Translations under genes and position numbers: made by a program
Assembly: GCA_001598975.1 (NCBI GenBank)
Contig: BBXU01001047.1
Coordinates: 1 to 48,066 of the forward strand
Direction of reading: 5' to 3'
DNA: 48,066 nucleotides
DNA from: Parachlorella kessleri
Lineage: Eukaryota; Chlorophyta; Trebouxiophyceae; Chlorellales; Chlorellaceae
Shown here: piece by piece, positions 1 through 11,195 of the stretch
Layout of the letters: each line of letters starts with the position of its first letter
Position numbering within the stretch: position 1 is the first letter of the stretch
The notes under the pieces: generated by a model
What the model saw: only the letters and a program-made list of their open reading frames with translations
What the model was told of the DNA's origin: nothing
The model's database searches: none

Positions 1-13
1 CACACACACACAC
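1..13. repeat. (CA)n microsatellite at window edge
   Basis: Six CA units open the window just before the first visible acceptor (CAG at 25-27), so they lie in an intron. The true length of the repeat is unknown because it is cut by the edge. Confidence 0.8.
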
Positions 14-27
14 TTGATGCTGTGCAG

Positions 28-3000
28 GAGCCGGTGGTTGACATCAGCGTGTCCACGCAGGGCGGCCGCATCCTGGTGGTGGGCGTGGAGTGCGTCACCC
101 TGCTCACCCTCACCGGCGAGCCCGTCATGGTGGTTAGCATGGCAGCGTGGAGGGGTGAGCAGTATCAAAGGTTCAAGGTGCACCTAGGTGGCATCTAGGC
201 TGCCCCCTACCCTGGGTCTTTTGGGATGAGGCCGCCAGCCCCCTGCCCTGCCCAGCCTTGCCCTGCCCAAGGGCGGCCAACTACTTGCCTCTTTGACCTG
301 TACAGCTCTTCATGTGTTGGTCTAGGAGGCAGGCAGGCCTGTGGCCCAGCTGGCTGCTAAAGCCTAGCCGAATTACGGTACCCTGCCTGCCGCCAGCCTC
401 ACATGATGGGTCTCCTGGCCTCCATGCCCGCTGGGGTGTGGACGATGCTCTGTGCCTACTTGGCGGGCGTGGTGATACTCGCGCGCCGCCCCTCTGGTCC
501 TCTATGATCTCTGCTTTGGCTTGCCTGGCGGGTGCACTGGTCGGAGGGTCTCCTGGCACGGCTGTCTCCCCTCCACCGCACATCCAAAGACGTGTGGGTT
601 GTTTGGGCCGACTGGCGCAGGCGTGCCCGTGCCCACCAACGAGTGGGGCCCCCTGGATGTGGGGGCCTTCAGCTGGCCCCTGCCCATGTCCCATGGGGCC
701 GCCTTCTACCTGGGTAAGCGCTTTGGCCAGCCGCCGTGGCTGCACGTGCCGCTGTGCTTCGCTAAGCTGGGGCTGCGGCGGCTGCACTATGGAGCAGTGC
801 TGGATCCCACCGGTGGGGGATGCACGGCGGCCTGGTCGGTGGCATAGCGCTGGTACCCTAGACTTAGGCTCTCACAGAGCAGGGCTTCAATTGACTCTGC
901 TGGGGCTCCAGGGGTGCCAAGCCCTGCAGTTGGGATGTGCCAGGAGTACCCCGGGGTGGGCGAGTGGGCCTGCAGGGACAGGCCCTCAACTCCACCTGCG
1001 AGAGCCATACAGCCACCAGAACCGGGCTGCGAGGTTACTCGGGTTGTGGGAGGCACTGTTTGGGTGACAAGATCGGTTCTGTGTGTCCTTGGCTAGCCAT
1101 TGCCTTGTTTGTTTCTGTCCGAGCGTGTTTCCTTTACCTGCGCCGTACATGGTGGTGGTGGTGGTGGTGGTGGTGCAGACTCGTGTAGCAGCCTGTTTAT
1201 CACGGACTTCCGGCGGCCCACCGCCGGGGAGCACCTGCGGCTGCTGGGGACGCGGCTGGCCTCAGGTGAGAGAGAGGCGCAAAGCGCATGCAGCGTAACG
1301 TGCCTCCCTGGGTTGTCACACATGTGCCAGCTGAACCCCCCATGGATACGAGGAGCATGTTGAGGGTGCTGACATCAGCTCCACGCTCTTGTGGCTCGCT
1401 TAATTTGCTATGGAATGCAAGAATAGAAGGCACACAGCAATGCGCACTCCGGCTCCCAGCAGGGTGCCCATGCCAGTAGGGCTTCTTTGCAGCGGTGACG
1501 GTGGCAGCAAGTGCGGATAGGGAGCAACAGCAGTGGTTGCCATGGGCTGGATGCAAGGTGCGGCTTGCCAGCACTGGGCTTGATTTGCGAGTTGTGCACG
1601 GTGAGATAGTCAAGCCTCGGCGCCCGGCAACCCCGCAAGATCGTGCCTAGAGTAGCGGTGGGGCGCCGGCTGCTTGTGCGCAGGGGACGGTCGCTTCCCC
1701 GGCTTTGACAACCACATGGCTGCAAGTCCCCAGGGCGGCTTTGCCAACCAGAACTACATTGTCCAGGCCCACACCGACCTGCGGCCCTCCCTGCCGGGCG
1801 CGACTGCCACCCTGACCGCGGGGCGCGCCACCTACCGGGGCGGCTCCCCCCAGGAGCCGGTCATCGTGGAGTACCCCCAGGATGCCTCGGCAGTCTTCAC
1901 CATCGGCGACTCCAGCTGTCCCGCGGTGGCCAAGCTGCTCAAGCTGGTGGGTGGAGGGGGTGCTGCAGGGCCGGCCTGCTTGTGCCTTGCCAGTCCTGGC
2001 CGCTGGCAGGGCCGTGCCGAGCCACCGGTGGTGTGTGCTGCAGGGGTGCGTGTGCTCAGGGGCCAGCTCAGAAGCCTATGGGGACATGCCCTGCTGGGTT
2101 TCTTGTGACCCCCGGTTGGCCAAGAGGGGGGGGGCGCGGGGGGCGAAGGTGCATGCACCAGGCAAGGTGGAGGGGCAGCCTGCAGGTGGCAGCGCCACGG
2201 CCCGCGGGAAAGACAACCCATGAGCACAGTGGTGGGTGGCTGGGCTGCAGGAGAAGGATAGGGGGACCTACCTTGAAGGGCTGGGTCCCACCAGTGGAGG
2301 GCCGGGCGGCAGCCGTGCTGCCAGCAGAAGGTGCGCCTGGGCTGTGGTACTGGTTGGTCCATGCCTGCGGTTTTGGTCCGGGGAAGCGTCAGTTACAGCA
2401 CCGCCTCCGTGAGCTAGGTTGCTTGGCCCCGAGTGTGTAAGCTTACACAGCCTTGCAACGGTGGCCTGGGTGGGACTTCGTAGTCGGCTGCTCCATGCAC
2501 GTCCCAAAACATCAGTCCATACTTTTCCTACCTTCAAGGCTCCTTCTTGCTTTCTTTTAGCGCGCCTGACACCTGCTGCCTGCATCATTTGTGTTCTGGT
2601 TGCCTGGTAGGCCTGCTAGGCCTGGACTGAGCCCTGCCCCACCCACCGACCCGCTGGCCTTTGCTTGCAGGGTGGTGGAGGGCAGCGGCGGCGGGGGCAG
2701 CCGTGCGCCGCTGGCCCCGCGGGCTGTCGTCTGCATCGACAGCACCACAGGGCTGCGCTACAAGACCATCCCCATAGCCGGGGTGGTGGAGGCCGTGCAC
2801 TCTGCTGGCCACTACCTGGTGGTGGCGGTTGCCGGGCGGGAAGGGTACCCTGAGGGGCCCAGGGGGTCCCTGGTGGTGGTCGACTTCACTAAGGAGCCCG
2901 GCGGGGTTGACGGCGGCAAGCCGCAACAGCCACAGGCAAGCCAGCGGCGCCAGGCGTGGCAGCAGGGGGAGGGCGGTGCAGCGGAGGGCCTTGCAGCACA

Positions 3001-3265
3001 GGCGGCCGCGTCAGCGCTGGCTGCAGCTGGCCCACCTGTGGGTGAACAGGGTCAGCGGGATGGGGAGGGGGTGCAGGGAGGGGAGGGAGCCGCAGGGCCA
3101 AGCAGCCAAGGGCGGAGAAGACAGGGAGGGAAAGGAGGTGGCAGTAAGGGCGCCAAGGGCAGCAAGGCCGGGGGGCATGCAAAGCGCGGCAAGACGGACC
3201 CAGCGAAAGACGAGGAGGCAGCTGCTGGTGTGGCCAATCGCACCAAGAGGGCCAAGAAAAAATGA
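28..3265 (+). CDS. Unrecognised multi-exon protein, 3' part, lysine-rich C-terminus
   Basis: The gene enters from the left edge. Likely exons are 28-~131, 621-713, 1179-1265, 1684-~1946 and ~2671 or 2681-3265, ending in TGA at 3263-3265. The middle exons join in consistent phase, each boundary leaving one base. The last acceptor is not settled, because the first AG gives the wrong phase. Translated segments include VVDISVSTQGGRILVVGVEC, GFANQNYIVQAHTDLRPSLP and VVCIDSTTGLRYKTIPIAG. Alternating hydrophobic strands such as RILVVGVE and HYLVVAVAG suggest a beta-rich, perhaps propeller-like fold; this is inference. The last ~110 residues are low-complexity, rich in Gly, Gln, Ala and Lys, and end in RTKRAKKK, which could act as a nuclear or nucleolar signal. 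I do not recognise the family. The 5' end is missing. Confidence 0.5.
1150..1175. repeat. (GGT)n microsatellite at a 3' splice site
   Basis: About eight GGT/TGG units run directly into the CAG acceptor at 1176-1178 of the first gene. They take the place where a pyrimidine tract would normally lie. Confidence 0.85.
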
Positions 3266-3971
3266 GGCGGGGACTAGCAAGCTGGGGGGAGCTATGTGCA
3301 CGCAATATGTCACGCCTTGAGTTGACTCTTCACGCCTCTGCGAGTGCAAGGTGGAACTGTGGTCCCTTACCATTGAAGACTCGTTCTTTGTTGAAGGGTT
3401 GCATGAGCTTACAACTGAGACGGGGTGCACAACATGGGGGTCTTGGGACGTGTGCTGTTGAGTTGCTGTAGTACAGACGCCGCACCCAAGGGTAGGTCAC
3501 ACCTGCTAGATTGCACTTGCTGGTGACATGTAGATGAGCCCATTAGGTTTAACATATAGCTGAGTCTGCATGTGGTTTCAAAATATTTCTGCTTAGGTGT
3601 AGTGTACCGGTGTGCACTTAGAGGTGTCAAAGCACCGGTAATGAGTCACTGCAGTGCTGGGAGCCAAGCAAAGCGAAGTACACATGACTAAAGTGAACAA
3701 GTGGAGAACTTGGTAATTATACCTCTATGAAACTGGCATTAGGCTCCTGTGAAGGAAAATCAGTCGTTCACGACCAATGGTAGGTCGGCAGGTCTTCTCC
3801 CACCCTTCTCTGCGGCCGCACCACCCGCCACTACAACAAGCTCAGGCCAGCACCCAAAGCCTATACCTCACAGCTAGAGCTGGCAGTTCACAGCTACCTA
3901 TCCCCTGAACTCACTACCTATATGAAGACGCAGCCGCGGACCTGCAACACCTCGTCCAGCCCAGCCTGGCC
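3266..3971. other. Intergenic, convergent 3' ends
   Basis: This is the stretch between the stop of the unrecognised left-hand gene and the most distal possible stop of the ATRIP-like gene on the other strand. I see no coding potential with splice support. It should hold both 3' UTRs. A TGTAA motif, the usual green-algal polyadenylation signal, reads on the minus strand near 3410, about 560 bp beyond the ATRIP-like stop. Confidence 0.5.
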
Positions 3972-6900
3972 CTACTGCTGCTGCTCTCCCAGCCGGTGCA
4001 GCACCCTGTGCCTCATGCTGCGCGCCATGTACGCCACGTCCTCCACGCTGCAGCAGCACAGCGGCCCGCTGCCTGCCCCAGGGTTGATGCAGCCGCCCGC
4101 CACGCTGCTGCTGCTGCCAATGGCCTGCGCCCAGGGCGCAAGCGGGAGGGACGCAGCAGCCACAGCGTGGGGGTGCTGAGGGGGCGGCTCCAGCCGTGAT
4201 AGGCGGCTGAGTGTGGCGAGCCACAGGCGGCAGGAGGCGGGGGGCGACACAAGCTCTTCCAGCACGTGCCCGCCTGCAGCGGACAACAAACAGCGTCAAG
4301 CAAGCATGCTGGAAAGGAACGATGGGCTGACAGCAGGTAGGACGCACCACCTTAACGCCATGCTGGCCTCCTATCAGCATCTACCATGCCAGCTTCAGCC
4401 GCCCAGCGGCTGCTATGCTCCCGGCAAAGGCGGCTGAAACACAACTTCAGTTCATGCCGCTCAGCGTCAGACCACATTATTTCACGAACCACTACCTGCG
4501 GCAAAGGCGTACACATATATAGCTGGATGGCAGCGCCCGGGACCCTACGCAGCCACCCACCTACAGTTTCGTCCAGCAGCAGGCCCCTCAGCAGCGTGAG
4601 CGCCTCCTGGGCCAGCCGCAGGCGCTGCTGCCACTCAAGCTGCGCCGCGCAAGTAGCAGCGGCGCCCCCACCCGGCGCAGCCCCTGCCGTGCTGCTGCTG
4701 TCTGCAGCACACCGCTCCAGGGGCCCTGTGGGGAACTGGGTAGGGAGGAGGGGCGAGGGGGCGCAGCCCGGCTCCCGCTGTGCAGAAGCCGACCTTAGCA
4801 GCTGCACCAGCCGGTGGCATAGCCCCGCGCCACCACTGCTGGTGCCGCCCTCGTCATGGCCGTGGATCAGGTGGGACAGGACGCCATAGCTGTGCCGTTC
4901 TCTGAGCATGGCTACCAACCTGAGGGCCTGCCGCTGGGCTCCATACAAAGCCCAAGTTTCTGCTGCGGTGCCTGGGACTTCTGCCGCAGCTGGCATGGGT
5001 GCCGCCGCTGTTGCACACGCCCCAGCTGCCCGTGCTGCAGCTACAGACTCCGGCTGCTGCTCATGCGCAGGCACTGCCTGCTGCTGCTGGCACTGCACTG
5101 GTGGCGGCTTACCAGGCAAGGCCAGTGACAGGGTCTGCAAGGCCCGCCGCAGCACATAGGGCGCCCCCAACCAGGGGGTACTGGTACCAGCTGCCTGTGT
5201 CCGGGCATCTTCCACGTCCACTTGCATGGGCGCGGCTTCCTGCTGCTGCTCACCCTGAAACCACCACCAGGCGAGAGACATGGGTAGCTTGTTCCACGGA
5301 TACCTCAAGGACACGCAATATGCAAGTCTGCATGGGCAGAACCGTCTGCCAACCCACTGCCTCCACCCAGACAACTTTAAGTATCAAGCGGTGCTAACAG
5401 AACATGGGGAGTGAAACGGAAAGCCAAGTAAAAGCGAGAGAGCTTAACATGAGAGCCCAACCTTGCTGTTGCCTTCTGTAGGGTCCCTTGATGGCTGGCC
5501 GGAGGCGGCGCCTGAGGGGTCTGAAGGCAGCCCAGCAGGGGCATCGGTAGCAGCCCCTGCGCCCGGCGTCTCCCCGTCTCCTGCACCGCTGCTGCCCGCT
5601 GACGCCAGGCTCTGCTCAAACGCCTGAGTTAGTGCTGGGCTCTCCAGCAGCAAGTGCAGCAGCTGCAGAGCTGGCTGCCGCAACGCCGGAGGCCGCAAGA
5701 AGGACTCCAGGGCACCTGTTGAACAGGCAATTTGCAGAGCTGTCAAAGGGACGGGCAGGGGGCATGCATGGGCAGGGCGGCATAAGTTTCTGGTTCTGTC
5801 ATCTTTGGCTGCCACCGCTTTTCCGCCCATGAGTTTCCATCTGTGTACCGGGCAAACAAGGTCACACATCCCTGGGACGCTACCATGGAAGTTATGTCAC
5901 CACCCCCAGCCTGAGGTATGTCAGCAGCCCCCACGAACCTTATAACCTTCTTCAAACTTCCCTCAGGCTGATGATGCCCCAGACCCACCTGAGCCTAGCA
6001 CCGGCTGAAAAGCCTCCCTGCCGCCCCCTGCCGGCACGCCCGCCGTCAGTGCCCGCACTGCCCCGAGGGCTGCCTGTAACAAACACAAGTGCTGCTGCCC
6101 CGCCAGTAGGCTGGCCCCCACCAGCACCCCAACCAGCCCCTCACCCCAGGCAGCAAAGATGCTGCTGTGCTGCCGTAGGGCGCGGTCCAGCTGCGGCAGG
6201 GCCTGCCCTGGGACAGCGTGCGGCGCTGGTTCAACCACCAGTGCTGCAGGTGGCAACCGCTGGAGCTTCCCCTGCTCCTTGCCAGCCGCAACTGATAGGC
6301 TGACCCGCTGGGACAGTTGAAGCCTCCGGCCCAGCTCGGCCGTCGCATTGACAACGGCAGTGCTCGCAATGCTGGGGGAGTCTGCCACTGCCCCTGGTTG
6401 CTGGTGAGGGCGCTGGGAGGTCAGTGTGCCGCTGGCTGACGCCACAGCTGCCGACAGGCACGAGGCATCGTGTTCAAGCAGCTGCTGCAGCACCTGGAGG
6501 CCATCTGAGAGCAGCTGCACCTGTGGCTGAGCAAGCTGTGGCCTGGAGTGGGCCCCATGCTTCCCTCCAGGTGTAGTGGGCGGCACTGGGCTGAGTCCCT
6601 GCTTGCCACCGTTCTGGCAGGCAAGGCCAATCACGGACGCGGCCATCGCTGCAATGCTGTCAAGGAGGCAAGGTGCGGGCAGCAAGCCTGCAGCGACCTG
6701 CTGGAGCTGTTGCCCAAACGCCTGTTTAAAGCTGCCAGCCAGCGGGTCTGGCGCAGCAGCAGCCCGGCCTTTGGCTTGTGTGCGCAGGAGCAGGGCAGTC
6801 GGTGCAGATTCACTGCCGCCCAGGGCTCTGCCTGTTGCTGCAAGTGAGCTGCCAGTTGGCGGACTGGCAGCTGCGCGGGTTTCAAAACTGTTGAAGGCAG

Positions 6901-7246
6901 CTGCCCCCAGGAGAGCTCCTAGGCTGTCGCCACACACAGCCCACAGCCGAGTCACCAGCCCTGCCCCTGTGGCCACTGCGCTCAGCCCTGCAGCAGTTAC
7001 AACTGCTGGTCCCAAAAGCGGTGCAGCACGGCCGTTGGCAGTGCTGCCCGCCGCCGCTTGGTTCGCAGCCGGCCCAGTCGCAGGCAGGGAAGCTTGGGGA
7101 GCCCCAGCAGAAGCCTCGCCAGCTGCGCTCTGCCGCCGCTTCTGACCCGACGCCCGCTGGGGCTGCTGCTGCTCGGCCAGTGGCCGCCTCAAGGATGCAA
7201 AGCTGCGCGGGCCAGCAGCACTGGCTGGAGACCCACCGCCGCCATC

Positions 7247-7281
<35 letters not shown>

Positions 7282-8971
7282 TGGCCAGCACTTGCGCCTG
7301 CAGGCTCTGGACAGCTGCCTCGGCCTCTCGAAGCCGCTCCAGCTTGTCGCTTTGCTGCCGCTTCAGTTCCTCCATCTGTCGCAGCAGGCTGGGCATAAGT
7401 CAGCTTTGCCATGCCTCTGCCACTTGCCATTGCATGCCGGCACCACATCCTTCTCGGTACTCCTTGGTTCCGTGCCATAGATGTGCAGAATATCAGCTCC
7501 CCACTTGGTGCCTGGAGGCAGCCCACTCCTCCCTGGCAACCCTTGACTGGACTGCAGTGGAGATCTCACAGTAGGGCTCCCACTAGCTGCTGACAATAAC
7601 AATAGGCTTCCGGCCCTTTCCTCACCTCCTGCTCCTTGAAAAGGAGCTGCTGCTTGAGTGTCTCCAGCTGCCGCTGCATCTCCAGCGCCGTAAAGCTGGC
7701 CTGAGTGCTGGCACTCGGCTGCGACCGAGCTTCCAGCTGCTGCAGCCGCTGCCTGCGTCGTCATAACTTTGCTTTCACACACCACTGACATGTTGCACTG
7801 CTGTTTCTAATGAGGAACCTGCTATTCCCTAAAACCAGCCTGCCCAGTGAGAAGCATTGTACCCCTGCCACAACTTCCTAGAGTTCACCATAAAGCAGCA
7901 AGCTGCCAGCTTGGGACCTACAAGGTCGCAGGTGCTTGGCGCTTGCACAGCAGGCCCACGCAGGCGCACCTGAGGCTCTGCCTGTCTCTTTCAGCCTGGT
8001 CTAAGTTGGAGCGCAGGAGCTTGTTGGTGCCCTCTGCGCTGCCCAGCTGCTCCTGGAGCCTGCAACAGCTTCAGGTTAACCATGTCCTTCCAGGCCCCAG
8101 TTCAGTTCTTTGCGAGAACACCATGGGCATCAGGAAGCTGTGCATGGCTTTCCTGATACCCACCCACCTACAACCGGGCAAGGCTCAGGAGCCTACTTCC
8201 ATCCAGCTACTTGCATCCAGCCCTCTCAGCACAGTCAACCCGTAACTCTCTTTCGCACCAACTGCCACCCCTACTCATATCCTTCAGCGATTCAATGCGT
8301 ACCGGTAGCAAATACACCCTGTGCCCACCATCCCTTACTTACCTGCCCCGCTCCTGCTGCAACTGACTCAGCAAGGCTTGGAGGTCAGCGGGTGCTGTGC
8401 TGCCAGCAGGGCCCTCGTGAGCTCGCAGGTCAGCTGCTAGCTGGGTCACCCGACCGATTGGGAACCCTGTTTGCCCGCTGGGGCCGCTCCCAAGGAGTCC
8501 TTGTCCTTCTGGCTGGAGGGCAGCGCTTGAAGGCCTTGTCAAGCCTGAAACAGGCCCAAAGGCTCCATTAAGGTGTGGTGGGTGCTGCGGAGCAGGCTGG
8601 TGCTGCACGATAGGAAAGGCTGGCTGATGTGCAGGCAAGCGTTGTTGTGCCTGGTGGTGGAGTGTATGGTGCTGCTGTGCTGGTGGCTGGGCTGCAGGAC
8701 GCTGTGCATGCTGCTGCTGGACTCCGGAAGGCGCTGCCCTGGCGGCTGCAGCACTTGGCCGCGCACCAGGGCTGTCTGGCTGCGTGAGTTGCTGCCCCTG
8801 CAAGTGTGACGAGGTATGTTTAGTTCTGGACTAGCATAGACGGCATACCAGTTGCTGGTGATTACAATGAGCAACTAGCCATAGGTGGCCCACCTTCCCC
8901 TGGTGCTGAGCAACAAGCTGATCAACAGCAGCCAGAAAGTCATCATCCACGAAGTCCTCGTCGTCATCCAT
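3972..8971 (-). CDS. ATRIP-like checkpoint protein (ATR-interacting)
   Basis: Exons: 8971-8894, 8797-8343, 8059-7970, 7752-7626, 7375-5989, 5715-5462, 5254-~4385, perhaps 4273-3972. The first six joins keep phase. The N-terminus is acidic, MDDDEDFVDDDFLAAVDQLV, then comes a Gln/Pro/Ala-rich segment and a coiled coil over exons 3-5, with TALEMQRQLETLKQQLLFKE running into MEELKRQQSDKLERLREAEA. The acidic start and the LLFKEQE coiled coil are what I recall of plant and animal ATRIP, which recruits the ATR kinase to RPA-coated single-stranded DNA. The rest is Ala/Leu-rich helical repeat, including LTLLRGLLLDE. The 3' end is unsettled: reading through gives a stop at 4352 (about 1097 aa), while splicing to 4273-3972 gives a plausible end, MRHRVLHRLGEQQQ, but the phase does not match. 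Another nuclear coiled-coil protein is possible. Confidence 0.62.
7249..7281. repeat. CAG/CTG trinucleotide run (poly-Gln in ATRIP-like exon 5)
   Basis: A run of about ten CTG units on the plus strand codes on the minus strand for a glutamine tract just after LQAQVLARQ. It sits at the end of the coiled coil and is probably length-variable. Confidence 0.85.
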
Positions 8972-9539
8972 AGCGCTCACACGCAGCCCCTAGCAAAGGC
9001 AGGTACACTCGAGAGAGGGAGTCACTACAGCGTTCTTAGCCATGACAGAAGTGCGTGCAGTGGTAGATATCTTGTTTGCTTGCTATTTCCGTATGTGCTC
9101 GATTCGCTTGTGAGTTGCGCTCAAGCTTTCCCCAGCATGCAGAGCAGGTCCCCTGAATGGCCTACATGTAGCCTCCGTATTCTGTAGCTACAGAATACGG
9201 AGGAGAGCAGGCTGGATTTGGGTGTGATTGCAGCTTTCAGTGGACCTGTACCAGGTGCAGGGATGCAAAGCAGATAACTTTTACGTGACCGTGCAACCAT
9301 GGCATGGCATGCATGGCAGCAGTTGAACGCCTCAATGCCAGCCTCTACATATAAGATTGCACAAATAGCAGATGTATGGGAGGCGGTTTCCTGGGAGGGC
9401 ATGACGGAGGGTGAAGCTGGATGCAACTCCCTGGGGCGCGGTGCCACCGTGGCTTCCCCAACGCTGCCAAGTGCAGCGACTAAAGCACCTTGCACATTAC
9501 TGACGAACTCAAACTGTTAAGGCTTCCACCTTCACTACC
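8972..9539. promoter_or_regulatory. Divergent promoter region, ATRIP-like / YccF-like
   Basis: The two start codons lie 568 bp apart and point away from each other, so this stretch should carry both promoters and 5' UTRs. I see no exon in it. It contains a perfect 32-bp palindrome at 9172-9203. No TATA box or factor site could be assigned with confidence. Confidence 0.5.
9172..9203. repeat. Perfect 32-bp palindrome without spacer
   Basis: The left arm CCTCCGTATTCTGTAG (9172-9187) is followed at once by its exact reverse complement CTACAGAATACGGAGG (9188-9203). The flanking bases do not extend the match. It lies 200 bp upstream of the ATRIP-like start and 336 bp upstream of the YccF-like start. 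Confidence 0.95.
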
Positions 9540-10598
9540 ATGTCTAGTTCTTCAACGTGGGGCAAGCTGCGCCATGCCGTCGATCGCCTTATTGTCTTTG
9601 GCAACCAGGAGCCAATTCTCACAATACGGCGTGTACTATGGTTCTTCACGGGCGGTCTCTGGTTGGGCGTGCTGTATGCCTTTGCCAGCTTGATCATGGC
9701 CTCCACCATCTTCTTTGCCCCCTTCGCACTGCAAGTCTTGATTCGACTGGTTCCCGTTGCGTTGGACGGGTTCATTACCCTTGAACCCGTCGTCCAACAG
9801 CTTAGCATGTACCCCCTGGTGAGCAGAGCAACTAAAAAACTGTCGGCGCAGCGTTGACAGTTGGTACCCTGCAGGCCTTGCTTTGTCTGTGACACAGCCT
9901 GCCCCTTTGGCATGCTTTCGAGTGATCCCCTGTGTGCTTTGCCTGCAGAGCGGCTTCTGGAACAACCCAGCACACCCTTACACCATGGCAGCCAACATTG
10001 CATGGGCAGTCTTGATTGGGTGGGCGCTGGTTTTGGCCCACTTGGCCACGGCACTGGTTCAGGCGCTGACGGTTATCAATATTGGCACTGCGCTTACAAA
10101 CATAGAGATGGCCAAATATGTCATGTGAGTGGCTGCTGGCAAGGGGCTGTTGAAGGAGGAGAGTGGTACCACTGGCGGAGCTTGGGGAGGTGGGAGTCCG
10201 TGGTGCATGCCGCGCCCGAGTGGCTGTGGTGCATATATATCCGCCTGGGATATCTGTCAGTGCTTCCTGCCAGCCATTCGCTGTCTTCTTGGCCGCTTTT
10301 GCCGTTCTTCTGCACTTGGTGTCCCTTATTGTGCCAGCCAGTGACCCCCCCCCCCCCCCCCTTAACCCACACCCCCCTTTACCCTTACAACATCTTGACT
10401 GCGGGTCTCCTTAATGTTGGCAATGACCACCCTTCCTGTGTCTAACCTTGCTACACACTTTCGTGCCCCATTTCTGCTTGCAGCTGGCCATTCGGGCGGG
10501 AGATACATCGCCGAGAGCTGCCCACAACGCTGGCAGACTTGTATTTATCGCGGCTGCCCCCCACCCCATCGGAGAATCGGACGGAAGCATGGGTGTAA
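9540..10598 (+). CDS. YccF-domain membrane protein
   Basis: Three exons, 9540-9818, 9949-10124 and 10484-10598, join in phase (0 then 2) to 189 aa. Exon 1 carries a hydrophobic block, TGGLWLGVLYAFASLIMAST followed by IFFAPFALQVLIRLVP. Exon 2 repeats the pattern with NIAWAVLIGWALVLAHLATA and a further segment INIGTALTNIEMAKYV. The exon 2/3 junction creates IWPFGREI, which matches the C-terminal LWPxGR motif of bacterial YccF proteins (inner-membrane family, molecular function unknown). Splitting on an exon junction makes this support independent of any single reading frame. At least four membrane segments are likely. The tail, SRLPPTPSENRTEAWV, is hydrophilic. The compartment cannot be read; no clear transit peptide is seen. 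The family name is fairly sure, the role is not known. Confidence 0.8.
10345..10361. repeat. Poly-C run in intron 2 of the YccF-like gene
   Basis: About 17 consecutive C lie mid-intron, roughly 120 bp before the acceptor. The exact length may be affected by sequencing error. Confidence 0.8.
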
Positions 10599-11195
10599 CC
10601 GGTTGTAGCGAGTGGCGGTTCAAGTGACGCCTGGGACGCATGTTGGCAGGAGATAGGCTGTGACGGCCCTGGGTGGGTTGTGCTCTGGCGACGCTGCGTG
10701 TGAAATGTGTTGCTTTACTTGCCGAATGTTGGGTAGGTGCAGAGATGGTTTTGTATTGTACATGTGATGACGCTGCCAGACGCATGATATACCCTGCGTT
10801 GCATATTGCAGTATTTGCTAGCTTGATATGTCTTGTTGTCAGTTCAGCACATGATATACCGTGACTGCGTCGAGATGGGATCGGTGCTGTGCGGCTGTGC
10901 TGCCTGCTTATGCAGACAAGTCTTTGTTCGTGGTGAGTGCTATTGTACTTGTCAATGCACGCCTTGCAAGTTATTGCGTGAGTCGTCAACAGTGGTCAAC
11001 CTACCCTACAACGGCAAGCTGCAGGGCTGGCCAATGCCCGCATAGCAAAAGAACCACATCACTCTCAAGGTCAGCTAGACAACTGCTTTCATCTAGCAAG
11101 TCTAGTAATGGATGAAGAAGCAACCTTGGCAGGATGCCTGGGGCAGGCTGTCTTGCGGCACTCCCTAGAACACCGCTGCCATAGCAAGGCACCTG
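10599..11195. other. Intergenic, convergent 3' ends
   Basis: The stretch lies between the YccF-like stop and the stop of the first FAS1 gene. No spliced coding signal was found. It presumably holds two 3' UTRs. A TGTAA overlaps the YccF-like stop codon itself, but no clean TGTAA was found at the expected distance for either gene. Confidence 0.4.

Noticed and set aside
3972..4273. Last ATRIP-like exon treated as certain
   Set aside because: The preceding donor at 4384 gives phase 0 while this exon needs phase 1. The alternative stop at 4352 is simpler, so both ends are left open.
7021..7480. Plus-strand frames across the ATRIP-like exon, including a poly-Leu run
   Set aside because: They are the complement of the CAG-coded poly-Gln and lack splice or motif support. 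The minus strand has the coiled coil and consistent phases.
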